Positions 8,941-18,288 of a DNA stretch of 64,000 nucleotides are shown piece after piece. Position numbers and translations under genes: made by a program. Within the stretch, counting starts at the first letter, position 1; every line of letters starts with the position of its first letter. The stretch comes from Pseudoflavonifractor sp. Its GTDB lineage: Bacteria > Bacteroidota > Bacteroidia > Bacteroidales > Muribaculaceae. The stretch lies in assembly GCA_023667145.1 (NCBI GenBank), contig JAMPAQ010000002.1, positions 102,574 to 166,573 on the forward strand. The letters run 5' to 3'. The notes beneath the pieces are model-generated. The model was not told the origin of the DNA and searched no databases. It saw only the letters and a program-made list of their open reading frames with translations.

Positions 8941-11256
8941 ATGTCATTTAAGCATTTAATGGCAGGGCTGATGCTCTGCCTCACCGCTCACGCCCTTTTT
9001 GCGGCATCTGAGCCTATCACAGGAACTGTGGTTGACGAGTTCGGTTCCCCATTGGAGTTTGCAAACGTCGCTTTACTGACAATTAACGATTCTACTCTTG
9101 TAGATGGTACTGTCACCGATGTTGATGGAAACTTCACGTTTGCCGACTCGTCCAAATCATGTTTCCTCCGTATCTCCGCAATGGGATATGAGGAAACAAA
9201 AATTGCCAATCCCCACGGCAACCTTGGTTTGATACAGCTGACTCCGGCTTCCTATGAACTCGGCGAGATAGTGGTGAAAGGCTCACGCCCTGTCGCAAAG
9301 TTAAAGACGGACGGATTGCAGGTAGCAATTTCGGGTACTTATCTTGCAAATACAGGGACTGCCCTTGACGTACTCGGCAAAATGCCTTTCGTTTCCAAAA
9401 CCGGTTCGCAACTTGAAGTTCTTGGCAAAGGCACTCCGATTGTCTACATAAATGGCCGACAGGTACGCGATCAGTCGGAACTTGACCAACTTTCATCTGC
9501 CGACATCAAAAGTGTTGATGTAGTGACTTCGCCCGGCGCCCGTTATGACTCATCAGTCAATGCCGTCATAAGAATTACCACCGTTGCACCCGTGGGTGAG
9601 GGCTTCTCTTTCAACGACCGTACTACTATAGGTTACAAGCATTACGCCTATCTATTCGAGCAAGCCAATTTCAACATCCGAAAGAATGGGTTCGATATCT
9701 TCGGTATGCTGAATTACGAAAACTATCGTGAACGTCCACGTTACGAGAATAACACTATCCAATATCTCCACTCCGGCACCGTATCACAAACCAGCAACGG
9801 AAAGGACTTCACAAAATATCCTGCGTATGAGGGTAAAATCGGTCTCAATTATAATTGGAGCAATCAATATGCCGGATTCTATTATGATTTCGCCTATCGT
9901 CCGGCCATTGGCAACAGCTCATCGTTCACGTCAAGACTTCTCAACTCCATTCTTGAAGATGAACTCTATTACAACGGCACTAATCATAGACACAATCGTC
10001 AACACTTGCTTAGCGCATATTATACAGGGACCTTGGGTAAATGGCTGCTGAGCGCCAACTTTGATGCCATGTTGCAGATAAACAACCGCACGACAAATGA
10101 AACAGAGATGTCGACATTCAACCCTAATCGTATATTTTCAACTGATAACGATGTTGACAACAGACTCTTGGCAGGGAATATAACCGCTTCACTCCCGGTG
10201 AGAAAAGTTGAATTGCGTTTCGGCACAGAGATAAGCGATGTCTACCGCAAAGACCTGTATCTGTCCGATGTCGATTTCATCACCGACAACGATACTAAAA
10301 TCAAGGAAACCACATCGGCATTATTCGCTGAAATACAGCAGACTTTCGGGAAACTATCCATTTCGGCTGGCCTTCGTTGGGAATACACCGATTCCCGATA
10401 TTTCCTTTGGGGTGAGAAGAAAAATGACCAAAGCCGTCAATATCATAATCTCGCGCCAAGCTCCACCATATCCCTTCCAATTGGCAATGTAACGGCCAGT
10501 CTCTCTTATATGCGCAAAACATCGCGGCCCGCTTTTGAACAGCTCAGCAGTGCCGTAAGATACATTGACAGATACAGCTATGAGTCCGGCAATCCTAATT
10601 TGAGACCAATTTATCGAGACTATGTCTCGTTGTCAGGTTCATGGCGTGATATTGTTGTTGAACTGACTTACTATTCCACGAAAAATTACTTTATGTGGCA
10701 GACAACGCCTTACCCCGACGACCCTGACATGACATTGTTGAAAATGGAAAATATGCCCCGATACAATACCCTTGAGGCTTTCGCCAATTACTCGCCATGC
10801 CCCTTCACCATCTGGAGACCGACATTTATGGCCGGTATAATGGCACAGGATTTTAAGTTGATGCACAATGGCACGGAGATGAAGTTGAACAAGCCTCTCG
10901 GAATTTTCCGATTCAATAACGCAATTCATCTGCCATGGGATATGTGGCTCAATGTCGATTTCTCTGCCAGGACTTCAGGTAACATTGAAAACATGTATGT
11001 GAAAAGCCGTTGGAATTGTGATATCGGAATATATAAATCATTTGCCGATGACACATGGAGTGTAAAACTTCAGCTCAACGACGTATTCAACACCTATCGT
11101 CAGCAAATGATATTTTTTGACGCACTAACGGTGTCATCCGTCAACAAGATTTATGATACGCGCGACCTGTCACTGACCATACGCTACAATTTCAACGCCG
11201 CCCGTTCGCGTTACAAAGGCCAAGGAGCAGCCAACGCAGAGAAGGGCCGCTTCTGA
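8941..11256 (+). CDS. TonB-dependent receptor-like outer membrane barrel with CarboxypepD_reg domain
   Basis: A 771-residue outer membrane protein. The signal peptide is residues 1-22. A carboxypeptidase-regulatory-like beta sandwich covers about 24-100 (ITGTVVDEFGSPLEFANVAL; TDVDGNFTF). A plug-like region follows at about 108-215 (EIVVKGSRPVAKLKTDG; DIKSVDVVTSPGARYD). The rest is a barrel of the OMP_b-brl_3 type. It lacks an amino-terminal STN signalling domain, so a FecA-type signal relay is not obvious although it follows a sigma/anti-sigma pair by 24 bases. No SusD partner is present. Substrate is unknown. GC content is low like its two upstream neighbours. Confidence 0.85.
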   Translation: MSFKHLMAGLMLCLTAHALFAASEPITGTVVDEFGSPLEFANVALLTINDSTLVDGTVTDVDGNFTFADSSKSCFLRISAMGYEETKIANPHGNLGLIQLTPASYELGEIVVKGSRPVAKLKTDGLQVAISGTYLANTGTALDVLGKMPFVSKTGSQLEVLGKGTPIVYINGRQVRDQSELDQLSSADIKSVDVVTSPGARYDSSVNAVIRITTVAPVGEGFSFNDRTTIGYKHYAYLFEQANFNIRKNGFDIFGMLNYENYRERPRYENNTIQYLHSGTVSQTSNGKDFTKYPAYEGKIGLNYNWSNQYAGFYYDFAYRPAIGNSSSFTSRLLNSILEDELYYNGTNHRHNRQHLLSAYYTGTLGKWLLSANFDAMLQINNRTTNETEMSTFNPNRIFSTDNDVDNRLLAGNITASLPVRKVELRFGTEISDVYRKDLYLSDVDFITDNDTKIKETTSALFAEIQQTFGKLSISAGLRWEYTDSRYFLWGEKKNDQSRQYHNLAPSSTISLPIGNVTASLSYMRKTSRPAFEQLSSAVRYIDRYSYESGNPNLRPIYRDYVSLSGSWRDIVVELTYYSTKNYFMWQTTPYPDDPDMTLLKMENMPRYNTLEAFANYSPCPFTIWRPTFMAGIMAQDFKLMHNGTEMKLNKPLGIFRFNNAIHLPWDMWLNVDFSARTSGNIENMYVKSRWNCDIGIYKSFADDTWSVKLQLNDVFNTYRQQMIFFDALTVSSVNKIYDTRDLSLTIRYNFNAARSRYKGQGAANAEKGRF

Positions 11257-11394
11257 GCGACGCCCAATAATCGTAAGCCTGGTCTATAATCCGGCTTATA
11301 ATAATGTGCCATCAGCACGGTATTTTAAGGCGAATAAGTCACATCGGTCTTGACCTTTTTATCCTGTGGGTGTAAAAATCCAGTGATTTTTATG

Positions 11395-11402
11395 TACTTT
11401 TG
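11395..11402 (+). promoter_or_regulatory. -7 element of the purM-mltF promoter
   Basis: TACTTTTG fits TAnnTTTG. The -33 region about 20 bases upstream is poor (GGGTGTAA). Transcription would start near 11409, about 56 bases before the chosen purM ATG. The rest of 11257-11394 shows only a weak AAGCC/GGCTT hairpin. Confidence 0.5.
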
Positions 11403-11464
11403 CGGAAATATTAAATGTCTCACCATTGCCGACTCTCAGGGCGGCATATCAAGACCACATAACG

Positions 11465-12631
11465 ATGAGCGACCAGCGATATAATATGAGAGGTGTATCG
11501 GCCTCCAAGGAGGATGTACACAACGCGATAAAGAACGTTGACAAGGGACTCTACCCCAAGGCATTCTGCAAGATAATACCCGACATACTCGGTGGCGATC
11601 CCGAATACTGCAACATCATGCACGCCGACGGCGCCGGCACTAAGTCATCGCTGGCATACGCCTATTGGCGCGAGACCGGCGACCTCAGTGTGTGGAAAGG
11701 GATAGCCCAGGACTCGCTCATCATGAACATCGACGACCTGCTGTGTGTCGGCGCGACCGACAACATACTGCTCTCATCGACCATCGGACGCAACAAGCTG
11801 CTCATACCCGGCGAGGTGATCGCCGCCATAATAAACGGCACGGAGGAGCTGCTTGCCGAACTACGCGTGATGGGTGTGTCGATATACTCGACCGGCGGCG
11901 AGACAGCCGATGTCGGCGACCTCGTGCGCACCATCATCGTCGACAGCACCGTGACCGCCCGCATGAGACGCAGGGACGTGATAGACAACGCCAACATAAA
12001 GGGCGGCGATGTCATCGTGGGACTCGCATCCTACGGTCAGGCCACGTATGAGCGGGAGTATAACGGCGGCATGGGCAGCAACGGACTCACGTCGGCACGT
12101 CACGACGTGTTTAACAAGGACGTAGCACGCAAGTATCCCGAGACCTACGATGCCGGAGTCCCCGAGGAGTTGGTATACTCCGGTTCCATGAGCCTCACCG
12201 ACACTGTCGAGGGCGCTCCGCTCAATGCCGGCAGGCTCGTGCTGTCGCCAACCCGCACGTATGCCCCGGTAATTAAGCGTGTGCTCGACGAGATGCGCCC
12301 CCGCATACACGGCATGGTACACTGCTCGGGGGGCGCACAGACCAAGATCATGCACTTTGTCACCGACAAGCATGTCATCAAAGACAACCTCTTCCCGATA
12401 CCCCCGCTGTTTGAGATGATACAGCGCGAGAGCGGTACCGACTGGGCCGAGATGTACAAGGTGTTCAACATGGGACACCGCATGGAGATATATGTCGCCC
12501 CCGAGGACGCGGCACGCGTCATGACGATATCGGAGGAATACGGCATCCCGGCCCGCATCGTGGGACGCGTGGAGGATGCCCCGGCCAACCGTCTCACCAT
12601 CATCTCAGACAAGGGAACATTTGAATACTAA
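11465..12631 (+). CDS. purM: Phosphoribosylformylglycinamidine cyclo-ligase (AIR synthase)
   Basis: Fifth step of purine synthesis: ATP-dependent ring closure of FGAM to aminoimidazole ribotide. MHADGAGTKSSLAYAYW holds the PurM dimer/ATP motif. NIDDLLCVGAT and YSTGGETADVGD are the metal/phosphate motifs of the family. The frame is open to a TTG at 11426, but the ATG at 11465 gives MSDQRYNMRGVSA, the expected amino end, and 388 residues, the long form seen in Bacteroidota. mltF begins 6 bases after the stop. Confidence 0.93.
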   Translation: MSDQRYNMRGVSASKEDVHNAIKNVDKGLYPKAFCKIIPDILGGDPEYCNIMHADGAGTKSSLAYAYWRETGDLSVWKGIAQDSLIMNIDDLLCVGATDNILLSSTIGRNKLLIPGEVIAAIINGTEELLAELRVMGVSIYSTGGETADVGDLVRTIIVDSTVTARMRRRDVIDNANIKGGDVIVGLASYGQATYEREYNGGMGSNGLTSARHDVFNKDVARKYPETYDAGVPEELVYSGSMSLTDTVEGAPLNAGRLVLSPTRTYAPVIKRVLDEMRPRIHGMVHCSGGAQTKIMHFVTDKHVIKDNLFPIPPLFEMIQRESGTDWAEMYKVFNMGHRMEIYVAPEDAARVMTISEEYGIPARIVGRVEDAPANRLTIISDKGTFEY

Positions 12632-12637
12632 GCGACC

Positions 12638-14044
12638 GTGAACCGACGACTGACAAGACTGCTGCCGGGTCTGCTTGTCGCCATCATGGCGGCAGCGACA
12701 GTCGTGGGCGGCTGTCACGGCAACGGCGGGAACAGTGACACGGCAAGCGACTCAGTCGACCACAGGCTGCCCGACACCCTGCGTGTCGGGACACTGTATA
12801 GCCCGCAATCCTACTTCATCTACCGCGAGCAGCAGATGGGCTATGACTATGACCTCGTGAGCAAGCTCGGAGCCGACAAGGGAATGGTGATTGACCTTAA
12901 CGTGGCTGCAAGCATGGCCGAACTCATCGGGATGCTCGACTCGGGAGCCATCGACCTGATAGCCTACGAGGTACCCATCACCGCCGAATACAAAGATCGC
13001 GTGCTGCCCTGCGGCAACGAGAACATCACCCACCAGGTACTCGTCCAGCCTAAACGCGACGATGACTCACGCATATCCGACGTCACCCAGCTTGTGGGCA
13101 AGGATGTGTATGTTGAGAAAGACTCCAAGTACCAGCACCGCCTCAACAACCTCAACAACGAGCTTGGCGGCGGCATCAAGATACACCCCATCGACCGCGA
13201 TACGCTCATCACCGAGGACCTCATAGCGATGGTGTCGGAGGGCACTATTCCCCTCACTGTAGTAGACAGCGACATCGCCCGCATCAACAAGACCTACTAC
13301 GACGACCTCGACATCACGCTTGAGGTCAGCTTTCCCCAACGGTCATCATGGGGTGTCAGCCCTACTATGCCTTGGCTTGGCGACTCAATCAGCGAGTGGA
13401 TGAGGGAGGACGCGCCACGACGCACCCAGGCTCAGCTGATGAAGCGTTACTTTGAGATGAGCAAGAACGAGGGGCGCAGCCTGATGCCCGACCTTACCAA
13501 GGGGCGCATATCCCCCTACGACAACCTGTTCAAGCGTTATGCCAAGTCTCTTGGCTGGGACTGGAGGCTGCTCGCCTCCCAGGGATTTGCCGAGAGCCGC
13601 TTCGACTCTACCGTGGTGTCGTGGGCCGGAGCCCAGGGCATAATGCAGATAATGCCGGGTACTGCCCGGGCATACGGATTGCCGGCATCGCGCATCACCA
13701 ATCCCGAGGCAAGCATAAAGACGGCCACCGACATCATACGCGACCTCGACAAGTCGCTGTCGACACGCGTCAAGAATCCCGAGGAACGTAAGAAATTTAT
13801 CGTCGCGGCCTACAACTCGGGGATAGCCCATGTCTACGACGCTATCGCCCTCGCAGCAAAATACGGAAAAAATCCGCAACTGTGGTACGGCAACGTAGAG
13901 GAGGCGATAATGATGAAGTCAAAGCCAGAGTACTACAACGACCCGGTGTGCAAGTACGGATACTTCCGTGGGCGGCAGACAACCGCATACGTCAAGAAAG
14001 TTTTTGACTTCTACAACCGAACAAAACAGCACGTTAAATTGTAA
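12638..14044 (+). CDS. mltF: Membrane-bound lytic murein transglycosylase F-like lipoprotein
   Basis: Peptidoglycan-cleaving lytic transglycosylase fused to a periplasmic solute-binding domain. It has 468 residues starting at GTG 12638. The lipobox is VVGGC with the lipidated Cys at 26. Residues about 45-270 form the SBP_bac_3-like domain (PDTLRVGTLYSPQSYFIYRE). The SLT domain follows at about 290-460, with catalytic E318 in ASQGFAESRFDS, then GAQGIMQIMPGTARAYG and VAAYNSGIAHV. This is the domain order of MltF. It is coupled to purM by 6 bases, an association without an obvious functional reason. Confidence 0.9.
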   Translation: MNRRLTRLLPGLLVAIMAAATVVGGCHGNGGNSDTASDSVDHRLPDTLRVGTLYSPQSYFIYREQQMGYDYDLVSKLGADKGMVIDLNVAASMAELIGMLDSGAIDLIAYEVPITAEYKDRVLPCGNENITHQVLVQPKRDDDSRISDVTQLVGKDVYVEKDSKYQHRLNNLNNELGGGIKIHPIDRDTLITEDLIAMVSEGTIPLTVVDSDIARINKTYYDDLDITLEVSFPQRSSWGVSPTMPWLGDSISEWMREDAPRRTQAQLMKRYFEMSKNEGRSLMPDLTKGRISPYDNLFKRYAKSLGWDWRLLASQGFAESRFDSTVVSWAGAQGIMQIMPGTARAYGLPASRITNPEASIKTATDIIRDLDKSLSTRVKNPEERKKFIVAAYNSGIAHVYDAIALAAKYGKNPQLWYGNVEEAIMMKSKPEYYNDPVCKYGYFRGRQTTAYVKKVFDFYNRTKQHVKL

Positions 14045-14104
14045 ATATGTCGTGCGAAACATTAAAATTTTACAAATAATCGTTTTTCATCCAACTATAG
14101 ATTT

Positions 14105-14650
14105 ATGAAGAGAAGATATTTTACCGTGGCCCTCGTCCTCGCTGTCGCCGGCTCGCTGCTCTCCACCTCATGTATCGGCAGTTTTGCCATGACCTCCAAG
14201 CTCCTGTCATGGAACTCACATGTTGGCAACAAGTTTGTCAACGAACTTGTGTTTTTCGCGTTCTGGATACTCCCCGTCTATGAGGTGTGCGCGATAGCCG
14301 ACGTGCTTGTACTCAACAGCATTGAGTTCTGGAGCGGCAACAATCCCGTGGCCAGCGGCAAGAAAGTGATTGACGGACAGGACGGACGCTATCTCGTGGA
14401 GTGCGACGGCAAGGGATACACCATCACAAGCGAGAATGACAAGAGCGTCGTGCGTCTCGACTTTGACGACGAGGACAACTCATGGAGCGTCAACTTTGAC
14501 GGCACACAGCATAAGTTCATGACATTTATCGACGACACCCACGTGCGCATGATTGCCCCCGGCGGCGAGTCACAGGTCGTCGAGCTGTCACAGGCCGGCG
14601 TATACGCCTACCAGCAGCTTGCCACCGGCGCATCGTTTGCCCAAAATTAA
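14105..14650 (+). CDS. DUF3332-family lipoprotein
   Basis: A 181-residue protein with signal peptide and lipobox-like STSC at residue 23. A conserved WNSHVGNKFVNELVFFAFWI segment and the second hydrophobic stretch YEVCAIADVLVLNSIEFWSG are typical of DUF3332. A beta-rich carboxy-terminal half follows. Function is unknown; the two hydrophobic stretches suggest a membrane-associated envelope protein. It is followed by a palindrome at 14682-14711. Confidence 0.7.
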   Translation: MKRRYFTVALVLAVAGSLLSTSCIGSFAMTSKLLSWNSHVGNKFVNELVFFAFWILPVYEVCAIADVLVLNSIEFWSGNNPVASGKKVIDGQDGRYLVECDGKGYTITSENDKSVVRLDFDDEDNSWSVNFDGTQHKFMTFIDDTHVRMIAPGGESQVVELSQAGVYAYQQLATGASFAQN

Positions 14651-14681
14651 TCTCGACAGACCAAATAAACGACAGTATATC

Positions 14682-14711
14682 AGCCGACAGCCGTCATGAC
14701 GGCTGTCGGCT
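14682..14711. terminator. 30-base perfect palindrome, probable terminator
   Basis: AGCCGACAGCCGTCA / TGACGGCTGTCGGCT is perfectly self-complementary with no unpaired loop bases. Only a weak T tract follows (TTGTCAATTAG). It sits between two same-strand genes and most likely terminates the DUF3332 transcript. Confidence 0.55.
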
Positions 14712-14745
14712 TGTCAATTAGACACACACCAAACCTACACTACAG

Positions 14746-16413
14746 ATGAAACAGCCAATCTTGCTCGCAACCATCCTCGCCATGCTCTCACCAGCCTATG
14801 CCGACGAGTTGCCCGACCTCGCTCGACCGCTCGACATTCCGCTCTATCTGAGCGGCAACTTTGGGGAGTTGCGTCCCAACCATTTCCACTCGGGACTCGA
14901 CTTCAAGACACAGGGACGCACAGGTCTCGCCGTCCACAGCGCCGATGACGGCTACGTGTCACGTGTCGTGGTGTCACCGTGGGGATTTGGCCGTGCCGTC
15001 TATGTGACCCATCCGGCCACGGGACTGACCACGGTCTACGGTCATCTCGACTCGTTTGCCAAGAAGATTGACGACCCCGTCAGACGCGAGCAGTACCGGC
15101 AGGAGTCATTTCGCGTCGACCTCAACTTCAAACCCGGTGAGATACCCGTGTCAAAGGGCGAGGTGATAGCACGCAGCGGCAACTCCGGCTCATCGGGAGG
15201 ACCACACCTGCACATGGACGTGCGCGACACCGAGACCGAGCACGCTCTCGACCCGATGCCGTATTTCAAGAAATATATAGCCGACAAGGTCGCCCCGCAG
15301 ATGCGCACCCTCGCACTCTACGCCGTGCCTGGCGAGGGCATAATAGACACCGGCCGCACCTCGGCCTACAACACTGCACCCGGCAGCGTGTTCAAGGCAT
15401 GGGGGCATGTCGTACCGGGCATCAAGGCTTACGACCGCATGACCGGGACACAGAATATCTATGGCATAAAATACCTGACACTCACCGTTGACGGACACGA
15501 GCTATATCGCCGAGTGATTGACGAGTTTGACTTTGCCGACACACGTGCTGTCAATACCCTTGTCAATTACCGCGACATGACAAGGTCGAAATCATGGGTT
15601 ATGACATCGGCGGTGCCTCAGTCACAGCCACTCGGGCAGATGGTGACAGCCGGGGAGAACAACGGCATCCTTCACATCGACCATGAGCGCGACTACAAAT
15701 GCGTCTGGACACTGGAGGACGAGCATGGCAACCGAGCCACGGTGCCGTTCACGATACGTGGTGTAAAAGCCCCGGTGCCAAAGATAACCCCAAAGGGTGA
15801 CCGACTAAGCTATGAGGACAAAAACACCTATAATGGCGATGGGTTCACCGTCGAGATACCCAAGGGGGTGCTGTATGATGACATATATTTCACCGCCTCG
15901 GCGACACCGTCTGACTCATTCCGCTCACCCGTTGTGTCTGTCGGCGACAGCGACATCCCGCTTGCCGGCAACTACACCCTGACTATCGATGTCAAGCCCG
16001 ACAATGTCACCGACAAGCGCCGCTACTGCACCGTCAGGACTGACGGCAAGCATAACGTATCGGTCGGCGGCAAGTATTCCGACGGCAAGATGACCACAGA
16101 GGTCAACCGATTTGGCCGCTACGCCGTGACCACCGACAGCAAGGCACCAGTGATAACGCCTGAGAACAAGGCCATGTGGGGCAAGAACGGACGCATATCC
16201 TACCGTGTCTCCGACAACCTCAGCGGCATCGACAGCTACCGCTGCGAGATTGACGGCAAGTGGGTGATGCTTGAGCACGACGGCAAGACCGGGCGTCTCA
16301 GCTACCGTCTTGAGCCGGAACGCGTGACACGCGGCAAGTCCCACAACGTCGTCCTCATCGTGACCGACACCTGCGGAAACACCTCGACCTCAACCGAGAC
16401 CATGACATGGTGA
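14746..16413 (+). CDS. M23 family metallopeptidase, multidomain
   Basis: Secreted peptidoglycan endopeptidase-like protein of 555 residues. The signal peptide is residues 1-19 (cleaved near AYADE). The LytM/M23 domain covers about 25-185: first zinc motif NHFHSGLDFKTQGRTG, then VYVTHPATGLTTVYGHLD, and the HxH motif GGPHLHMDV. All zinc ligands (H, D, H) are present, so it should be active. The remaining 350 residues are beta-rich, Ig-like modules with no recognised catalytic motif (KAPVPKITPKGD; SDNLSGIDSYRCEIDGKW), probably for binding or spacing. Confidence 0.88.
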   Translation: MKQPILLATILAMLSPAYADELPDLARPLDIPLYLSGNFGELRPNHFHSGLDFKTQGRTGLAVHSADDGYVSRVVVSPWGFGRAVYVTHPATGLTTVYGHLDSFAKKIDDPVRREQYRQESFRVDLNFKPGEIPVSKGEVIARSGNSGSSGGPHLHMDVRDTETEHALDPMPYFKKYIADKVAPQMRTLALYAVPGEGIIDTGRTSAYNTAPGSVFKAWGHVVPGIKAYDRMTGTQNIYGIKYLTLTVDGHELYRRVIDEFDFADTRAVNTLVNYRDMTRSKSWVMTSAVPQSQPLGQMVTAGENNGILHIDHERDYKCVWTLEDEHGNRATVPFTIRGVKAPVPKITPKGDRLSYEDKNTYNGDGFTVEIPKGVLYDDIYFTASATPSDSFRSPVVSVGDSDIPLAGNYTLTIDVKPDNVTDKRRYCTVRTDGKHNVSVGGKYSDGKMTTEVNRFGRYAVTTDSKAPVITPENKAMWGKNGRISYRVSDNLSGIDSYRCEIDGKWVMLEHDGKTGRLSYRLEPERVTRGKSHNVVLIVTDTCGNTSTSTETMTW

Positions 16414-16492
16414 CCCATCCAGTCCACGATGTCCTCATGCGCCCATGCCATACCCACAACAACATTATGTTCTAAATTTCAACGGTTTTCAT

Positions 16493-16500
16493 TAACTTTG
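16493..16500 (+). promoter_or_regulatory. -7 element of the AlbA_2 regulator promoter
   Basis: TAACTTTG fits TAnnTTTG; the -33 element is not clear. Expected start near 16507, leaving a leader of about 14 bases before the ATG at 16521. Confidence 0.5.
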
Positions 16501-16520
16501 TATCCACCGACGACAAAAGC

Positions 16521-18146
16521 ATGACAGATTTTGACATAAAGACATTGAGCGACTATCGCGAGTACAACCAACTGGAGGCAAAATCGGCAAAGGGCGGTTT
16601 CCCGGGTTCCTTTTGGGAAACTTACTCTGCATTTGCCAACACTGATGGCGGTGTTATCCTCCTCGGAGTAAAAGAATCCTCCGATGGTTCACTACATTCA
16701 GAGCCTGGAATTGACATCGCGAAGCTCCGCAAGGACTTTTGGAACATGGTCAACAATCGTCAGAAGATAAGCGCCAACATTGTCACAGAGAGCATGGTCA
16801 CGGAAGAATTGTTTGAATTTAATCCAATTCTTGCGATACGTGTTCCAAGAGCTGAGCGTAGTGCCAAGCCGGTATTTGTCGGAAGCGACCCGAAGTCCGG
16901 CACATACCGCCGTAACCATGAGGGCGACTATCATTGCTCGTTGGATGAGATGTCGCTTATGTTCCGCGATGCCTCTGCCGTAACCCAAGATGCAAAAGTG
17001 CTGGAGAATATGGATAGCTCGGTATTCTGCCGTGACACCGTCAAAGGCTACCGAAACTTCTTCCGCACAAGACATTCCAACCATCTGTGGAACAATGAGG
17101 AAGATGAGATATTCCTACGCAAGATTGGTGCTATCAGCATTGGTACGGACGGTAAGTTCCACCCCACAGCTGCCGGGCTGCTGATGTTTGGCTATGAGTA
17201 TGAGATAATTCGGGAATTTCCTAACTATTTCCTCGACTACCAGGAAAATCGATCATCAGGACGTACCCGTTGGACCGACAGGGTCGTATCCACTTCCGGC
17301 GATTGGAGTGGAAATGTCTTTGATTTTGTGATTGATGTCCTGAGCCGAATACAGCGCGGCCTGAAAACGCCCTTTGTCCTCAAAGGAAACCAGCGAATAG
17401 ACGACACGCCGATTCACAAATTACTTCGAGAGGCCATTACTAATGCCTGTGTCCATGCTGATTTTTATGGCCGTCAAGGATTGGTGGTTCAAAAATCAAT
17501 GGACGGTTACAGACTGTCAAATCCCGGTAGCGTGCGCATCTCAATATCAGAGGCAATTGATGGAGGCATTTCCGATCCCCGCAACGGCGTAATGCTGAAG
17601 ATGTTCTCTCTCATTGACTTTGGAGAGCGTGCAGGTAGTGGACTGAATGAAATCTGCACCGTATGGGAGAAAGTATACCATACCCCTGTGACAATGGAGG
17701 AAACCCACAGTAATGGCGTTGACCGCACAATCCTGACACTTTCGACCGGAGGTAATGAGCAAGACGTGGAAGCCATGCTCGAATTATACGATGCCGACAG
17801 TATCGACTGTGTTGAGGAACCTGGTTCATACAAGTACGAAATCGACCAGAAATCCGACCGGAAAGTGACAGGTAGCGACCAGAAAACAGAATGTACCGAC
17901 CAGAAAATAGGATGTTCCGACCAGAAAACCGACCAGAAAGCGACAAGTAGCGACCAGAAAACTGACCAGAAAAATCGGATTATTAATCTAATCAGACACA
18001 AGCCTGAAATTTCACGATCAGAGTTGGCTGCAAGACTCAGCATTCATGAAAGCAGTGTCAAACGTCGTCTTGAAGCCTTGATGAGAGAAAATCGCATCCT
18101 ACGAGTCGGTCCCGACAAAGGTGGCTCTTGGAAAATAATCGAGTAA
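16521..18146 (+). CDS. AlbA_2 (Schlafen-type) regulator with DQK repeat linker and winged helix
   Basis: A 541-residue protein of the 'ATP-binding / putative DNA-binding' group. Residues 10-130 are the AlbA_2 domain (EYNQLEAKSAKGGFPGSFWE; FANTDGGVILLGVKE). A GHKL-like ATPase region follows at about 280-400 (LLREAITNACVHADFYGRQG, then the glycine motif FGERAGSGLNEI). Next comes a linker of repeated DQK tripeptides (about 442-484). The end is a winged helix, about 490-541 (SRSELAARLSIHESSVKRRL). Family members act as regulators or in defence-like contexts; its target is unknown. GC content is lower than its neighbours and it stands alone. Confidence 0.75.
   Translation: MTDFDIKTLSDYREYNQLEAKSAKGGFPGSFWETYSAFANTDGGVILLGVKESSDGSLHSEPGIDIAKLRKDFWNMVNNRQKISANIVTESMVTEELFEFNPILAIRVPRAERSAKPVFVGSDPKSGTYRRNHEGDYHCSLDEMSLMFRDASAVTQDAKVLENMDSSVFCRDTVKGYRNFFRTRHSNHLWNNEEDEIFLRKIGAISIGTDGKFHPTAAGLLMFGYEYEIIREFPNYFLDYQENRSSGRTRWTDRVVSTSGDWSGNVFDFVIDVLSRIQRGLKTPFVLKGNQRIDDTPIHKLLREAITNACVHADFYGRQGLVVQKSMDGYRLSNPGSVRISISEAIDGGISDPRNGVMLKMFSLIDFGERAGSGLNEICTVWEKVYHTPVTMEETHSNGVDRTILTLSTGGNEQDVEAMLELYDADSIDCVEEPGSYKYEIDQKSDRKVTGSDQKTECTDQKIGCSDQKTDQKATSSDQKTDQKNRIINLIRHKPEISRSELAARLSIHESSVKRRLEALMRENRILRVGPDKGGSWKIIE
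17844..17975 (+). repeat. In-frame 12/21-base tandem repeat encoding DQK units
   Basis: Eight copies of GACCAGAAA (one GACCGGAAA) begin at 17844, 17856, 17877, 17898, 17919, 17931, 17952 and 17964. Spacings are 12 or 21 bases only, so every unit change keeps the reading frame. They lie inside the AlbA_2 gene between the ATPase-like domain and the winged helix. Confidence 0.9.
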
Positions 18147-18207
18147 TGCGTCGCACTTTCTGCATTTGCCGATAGAGGTAAAGATTGGGTTAATTAACAT
18201 AAAGCCC

Positions 18208-18238
18208 TTGCATTTGTCGCCGCAAAGGCGTAACTTTG
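18208..18238 (+). promoter_or_regulatory. Promoter of the phosphohexomutase gene
   Basis: TTG at 18208-18210, 20 bases, then TAACTTTG at 18231-18238. Expected start near 18245, a leader of about 44 bases. Confidence 0.65.
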
Positions 18239-18288
18239 TTACTCTGCATAACCGCACAGATCATAACTAAACATAAAATCATAACAAG

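Noticed and set aside
17844-17975. CRISPR-like array
   Set aside because: The repeats are 9-base units at 12/21-base spacing inside a coding frame, without repeat-length palindromes or spacers.
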